DNA from: Filimonas sp.
GTDB lineage: Bacteria > Bacteroidota > Bacteroidia > Chitinophagales > Chitinophagaceae
Assembly: GCA_017306865.1 (NCBI GenBank)
Contig: JAFKHH010000014.1
Location: forward strand, 1 to 64,000
Direction: 5' to 3'
DNA length: 64,000 nucleotides
Shown here: piece by piece, positions 60,489 through 64,000 of the stretch
Layout: each line of letters opens with the position of its first letter
Position numbering within the stretch: the first letter of the stretch is position 1
Position numbers and translations under genes: made by a program
Notes under the pieces: generated by a model
Databases searched by the model: none
Told to the model about the DNA's origin: nothing
Seen by the model: the letters and a program-made list of their open reading frames with translations, nothing else

Positions 60489-63212
60489 ATGATGCAGCTA
60501 TCCTTAACAGAAAACGCGTTTCAGATTAATGAAGTAAACCTCCAATTCCCAATAGATATTCTTACGCTAAAGAATATCCTCGGTGAATGCCGGCTTACAA
60601 AAACCCAATACAACAACATCTACACATGGGATGCACATGGCATAGCAGCCTATTCCAAAGACGGCATATATGCAGAAAGCATTGACGTTTGCCTGGTAAA
60701 AGGCTCACATTCGTTCAGCCCGGTAAGGACTTTTACAGGGCAATTACTTTTTGACAGGCAAGATGCAATCGCCTTCTACAATGCCCATAAAGAAAAACGG
60801 GTAAAACTATTTGATAGTGATAGTAACGGGGCGCTTATATTAAAGGACATCTCTTTGTGGTTTGCAATAAAAGGGAATAATATTACCGGCATTAGTATCA
60901 GTGCATATCAACCACCTGCTATACCGGATACATTGCCAGTAGATGCAGCTTTTATGCACTACATTCCGCTATGGAAAGAATGGATAGACACCACCACAGC
61001 AATTGTTCCTGTCAATAATCCTTATTATAACCTCACACACGGCATAACGGAAGACGATATAAAAAAATATACACTCATTGATAAAGCATCTAACATCCTT
61101 ATTCCTGACGCGCTTGTTAATTTCTATAAGATAAACAACGTAACATATAACGTAGTCACAAGCGCATTCAGCTTTTACGTTAATAACTGGGCATATTGCT
61201 TAATACCCTTTAACAGGATTGGAGAAGAATGGAGCGATATTGATGGGCTAAATGAGGAGGATGAAATGCCCGATCTGCCTGAATATTCCAGGAAAATAAA
61301 AACCGGCAACTATTCCAATCCCGGGTGGATCCCCTTTGCACAAGGGTACAATGGCGATTGCCTGCTTTTTGACACAGATCCGGGCGAAGAAGGAACATAC
61401 GGGCAAATTATAGAACTGCAAAACGAATCCTGGGAGCGCAACGTGGTAGCAGGCTCATTAGAAGAACTATTGCAAAATGAAATTCTTTCTTTAAAAAATG
61501 GTGTAACGAAAAAGTTTGATTTTATTCTTCCTGATAAAAACCCAAAAAACGCTTCAGAAGAAAACGGCAAAGAAATGAAATTACCCGAAGCATTGCTAAA
61601 GCTTTTTGACTTCCAGGAAAATGTTTCTTCCTTTGAATACTATGCCGAAGGATTTGGTGTAATAGAAGACGATAAAACGGGGCTAAAAACATGGGCTAGA
61701 AACAAAGGCTTCTTAAACCGTCTGAATCCCTTTGCACAAGCCAATGGTACAGGTTCATTTTACACTATCTGGAATGATGGCACCGGCAAGCCCGTAGATC
61801 AAATGCCCATTGCCGTATTTGGCGATGAAGGCGGCATACATATAGTAGCCCGGAACATACTGGAGCTTTTGCAGATGCTTACGTACGATGCTGAAATATA
61901 TGTAGACTTTGACAGTGCATACTTTTATAAAGATGAAGACGACTATGAAGAAAGCCCGGACCATAAAGCATACCTTGATTGGTTAAAAGAAAACTATAAC
62001 CTTGGACCTGTAGAAGACCCTGACAGGCTGATCGAAGCAGCACAACAACAATACAAACAAAGCTTCGATGCATGGCTGTCATTATTCTTTGACCGGGAAG
62101 ATCATGCGCCTGTTCCGCCTCCTGCATCACTGGTGTATAACAATATCCCCTTTAAAGTAATTAACAGGTCTGATGCCGCTGCCATTATTGGTAGTCTAAC
62201 AAACCTTGCAGGTCACCCCATCTATAACTTGCATGACGATGTACGATTTCCCGACGAAGCAAACGCAGTATTTCTGCTAACGGAAGAAGATGTTCAAGTA
62301 GACATACTGGAGCTGCCCGTTATTATAAACGAGCATCCCAACATTTACATACTGGGATATATTTTTCGCAAAAATCTTACGGCAACAAAATATATCAAAG
62401 TTGGTGATGCGGAAAGCTCACCCGCTTTAGTAGTTCTTGGCGATATAGCTGCTCCCGCCATTATACTGAATGGCAACATCCATTACATAGGAGGTAACCT
62501 CGCCTGCGATAGCATTACAGGTAACAATCCTTACGGAGCATTGCATATAAAAGGAGAACTAACTACATGGCTTATTTATAGCAACGACATGGCTATACAC
62601 ATTGCCCGTCTGCGTGCAGTGCAGGCTATTCATTGCACACCATATATGAAACTTCCCATTATGGTACAGGACGAGCAGGGCAATATCTTCCATATTGAAA
62701 AGCATTTTCCCAATACCAATTTCCTGTCCGATATAGTCAACGATAGTTATATAGAAAAAGACAAAGATGGACAGGAAAAAATATGCAATGAATATTTCAT
62801 ATTCCCTTCCCCATCGTTACTTCAAGTGCAGGAAAAAATAACCCGCTATCAATATACACACTTCCGTGAGCAGTTTGTAGCAATGGTCAATGCACTGGCA
62901 ACCTTACCCAAAGTAAAAGAAACAGGCATAACATCCGGCTTTAACAGTGCAGGCATATATACATTCATTGTAAGTAAAGAACAAGGCTATACTTATTACC
63001 GCCTGGGCATGCTGGACGATGCCCCTGTATCTGTAAGACGAACAGGTATCTACAATGTCCAGGAGAATACCATTACACTTTTATTGGAATACCTGGATGA
63101 AAACAAGGATGCACAATATCAATGGCAGGGAGATGAAACCACGCCAGGCACGGAATTCAACAGTACAAAACATGCTATGTTCTGCGCATTTAATGAGTTA
63201 ATAAAAAAATAG
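60489..63212 (+). CDS. Multidomain SUKH-containing protein (possible immunity protein)
   Basis: The 907-residue protein has no signal peptide or membrane segment. Residues 1-140 form a first module (LTENAFQINEVNLQFPIDIL) of a type often seen at the start of such proteins. Residues about 150-340 resemble a SUKH/SMI1-KNR4 domain, with the hallmark GWIPFAQGYNGDCLLFDTDP at 279-298. Residues about 360-560 look like a second related domain (LPEALLKLFDFQENVSS, MPIAVFGDEGGIHIVARNIL). Residues about 570-760 contain a beta-helix-like stretch (LVVLGDIAAPAIILNGNIHY, GNLACDSITG). The last 150 residues are unassigned. SUKH proteins are mostly immunity proteins of toxin systems, but no toxin gene is in this window. 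Confidence 0.7.
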   Translation: MMQLSLTENAFQINEVNLQFPIDILTLKNILGECRLTKTQYNNIYTWDAHGIAAYSKDGIYAESIDVCLVKGSHSFSPVRTFTGQLLFDRQDAIAFYNAHKEKRVKLFDSDSNGALILKDISLWFAIKGNNITGISISAYQPPAIPDTLPVDAAFMHYIPLWKEWIDTTTAIVPVNNPYYNLTHGITEDDIKKYTLIDKASNILIPDALVNFYKINNVTYNVVTSAFSFYVNNWAYCLIPFNRIGEEWSDIDGLNEEDEMPDLPEYSRKIKTGNYSNPGWIPFAQGYNGDCLLFDTDPGEEGTYGQIIELQNESWERNVVAGSLEELLQNEILSLKNGVTKKFDFILPDKNPKNASEENGKEMKLPEALLKLFDFQENVSSFEYYAEGFGVIEDDKTGLKTWARNKGFLNRLNPFAQANGTGSFYTIWNDGTGKPVDQMPIAVFGDEGGIHIVARNILELLQMLTYDAEIYVDFDSAYFYKDEDDYEESPDHKAYLDWLKENYNLGPVEDPDRLIEAAQQQYKQSFDAWLSLFFDREDHAPVPPPASLVYNNIPFKVINRSDAAAIIGSLTNLAGHPIYNLHDDVRFPDEANAVFLLTEEDVQVDILELPVIINEHPNIYILGYIFRKNLTATKYIKVGDAESSPALVVLGDIAAPAIILNGNIHYIGGNLACDSITGNNPYGALHIKGELTTWLIYSNDMAIHIARLRAVQAIHCTPYMKLPIMVQDEQGNIFHIEKHFPNTNFLSDIVNDSYIEKDKDGQEKICNEYFIFPSPSLLQVQEKITRYQYTHFREQFVAMVNALATLPKVKETGITSGFNSAGIYTFIVSKEQGYTYYRLGMLDDAPVSVRRTGIYNVQENTITLLLEYLDENKDAQYQWQGDETTPGTEFNSTKHAMFCAFNELIKK

Positions 63213-63481
63213 GATAGTGACAGAATTGGAAGGCGTAAACACGCCCTCCTTTCATTTGGACTGTGAAGTAAAGGGTCTGCTCAACCTATTACTTAACGAG
63301 TTGAATATTTTTCGCCAACTGACTGCTTTTTTTGTAAAGCCGTTGCATAGCATCGTATTTTTTTCTGATAACAATGCAAGCCACCTCCATGTATTGGTCG
63401 CATGCGCTGTACAACTATTTATTTATTTTCCAGTAAATTGCTTTTTTACAAAACAAACCTGCATCAGGTAAATCCATTAGC
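63213..63481. other. Gap with a weak hairpin
   Basis: GGA-a-GGCGT pairs with ACGCC-c-TCC at 63228-63249, a weak terminator-like hairpin after the SUKH gene. An 84-residue ORF at 63217-63471 starts with GTG and looks accidental. Confidence 0.45.
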
Positions 63482-64000
63482 ATGTTAAAACACATCCTTC
63501 TTTGTTGCGCTCTATTTGTGTTCACCACTATCGTATCCGCGCAAAACAAACACAACAATACTGCCACCACCCAGGTTATACCATTTGACCTTACAGAAGC
63601 TAACAACATGGTGGTAAAAGCCATCATTAACCAGGCAGACACCGTGCGCCTCATGTTTCATACTGCTTCATCTGAAGTTACACTAATAGAAGAGGCTACA
63701 CAAAAAATGAAATCGTTGCAATTTGAAAGAACGGATAGTGTGAGCAGTTGGGGTGGCGCAGGCAATACGTCCCGGCACAGTAAAAGCAATACCGTAAGTA
63801 TAGGTACGCTTACCTGGAATAATATTGCTATCTGGGAGAATAAAAATTCAGGACCACATACAGACGGCAAGTTTGGCACAGACTTGTTTGCAAACAAAGT
63901 AGTAGAAATAGATTTCGATAAAAAACAGATCATACTCCACACCACACTTCCGGCAAAAGCTAAACATTTTACACAGCTAAAGCTATCCAGGCAAAGCGAT
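63482..64000 (+). CDS. Exported retropepsin-like protein, truncated by the window end
   Basis: The ATG at 63482 opens a frame that runs off the window after 173 codons. It has a signal peptide (MLKHILLCCALFVFTTIVSAQ). The fold resembles the aspartyl-protease-like (retropepsin) family: PFDLTEANNMVVKAIINQADTVRLMF is the first strand pair, and FGTDLFANKVVEIDFDKKQI is the characteristic later strand. The usual catalytic D-T/S-G triplet reads H-T-A instead (residues about 60-62), so the protein may be non-catalytic or a divergent member. The C terminus is not in the window. Confidence 0.65.
   Translation, partial: MLKHILLCCALFVFTTIVSAQNKHNNTATTQVIPFDLTEANNMVVKAIINQADTVRLMFHTASSEVTLIEEATQKMKSLQFERTDSVSSWGGAGNTSRHSKSNTVSIGTLTWNNIAIWENKNSGPHTDGKFGTDLFANKVVEIDFDKKQIILHTTLPAKAKHFTQLKLSRQSD

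Noticed and set aside
63217-63471. 84-residue ORF starting with GTG after the SUKH gene
   Set aside because: Composition is not protein-like, and it runs through a hairpin and up to the start of the retropepsin-like gene.

Overview
The window looks like chromosome from a Bacteroidota species, most likely a member of the Chitinophagaceae (inference). The signs are many MKK-type signal peptides ending in AQ, Bacteroidota lipoboxes, TonB-dependent receptors, AraC and one-component regulators, a textbook TTTG-N19-TAnnTTTG promoter at tRNA-Lys, and AT-rich intergenic DNA full of small palindromic repeats. There is no rRNA, CRISPR array, intact insertion sequence or phage.

Layout. 0-0.7 kb: palindromic repeats and a doubtful small ORF. 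0.7-10.3 kb: an exported-hydrolase block with a porin-like barrel, two sulfatases with CxPxR/CxAxR formylglycine motifs, two alpha/beta hydrolases, a class C beta-lactamase-type serine hydrolase and an AraC regulator; a PAS-LuxR regulator follows. 11.5-15.7 kb: tRNA-Lys(UUU), a broken GIY-YIG gene, then an ECF sigma factor, a divergent SDR and an ArsR/SRPBCC/DHFR-like operon, closed on the right by a decayed second copy of the tRNA 3' end with its terminator. 15.9-18.7 kb: a leucine-rich-repeat-like gene and a tandemly duplicated zinc-ribbon membrane protein with 15-16 bp perfect hairpins. 19.2-24.8 kb: ECF sigma plus membrane protein, AraC plus SDR, a VOC protein and a large unrecognised protein. 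25-33 kb: aldose epimerase, YCII plus ECF42-like sigma factor, a regulator split by a frameshift, and hypotheticals. 32.8-34.5 kb: a possible exported cysteine-peptidase pair. 34.7-38.3 kb: beta-propeller sensor kinase plus LuxR response regulator. 38.5-43 kb: a beta-barrel protein with cysteine-rich tail, a RidA lipoprotein and a CBS-domain kinase. 43.2-45.4 kb: an acyltransferase between two copies of a 380-bp repeat. 45.8-51.6 kb: a DUF4856-imelysin-HTTM-TonB receptor operon, a presumed iron uptake system, followed by an OmpR/kinase pair. 53.9-60.1 kb: AraC, outer-membrane receptor, YncE-like propeller and a convergent Fes-like esterase. 60.5-64 kb: a 907-residue SUKH-containing multidomain protein and a truncated retropepsin-like protein.

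How the parts relate. Much of the window is concerned with the cell surface and the uptake of iron or other metal complexes, each block with its own regulator. The most unusual items are the multidomain SUKH protein, the duplicated zinc-ribbon locus that looks recently gene-converted, the 460-residue protein of unknown family with membrane-active-looking helices, the barrel with a cysteine-rich tail, the tRNA-bounded island and the four-copy MITE-like repeat family. All functions are read from sequence motifs by eye; no database search was run.
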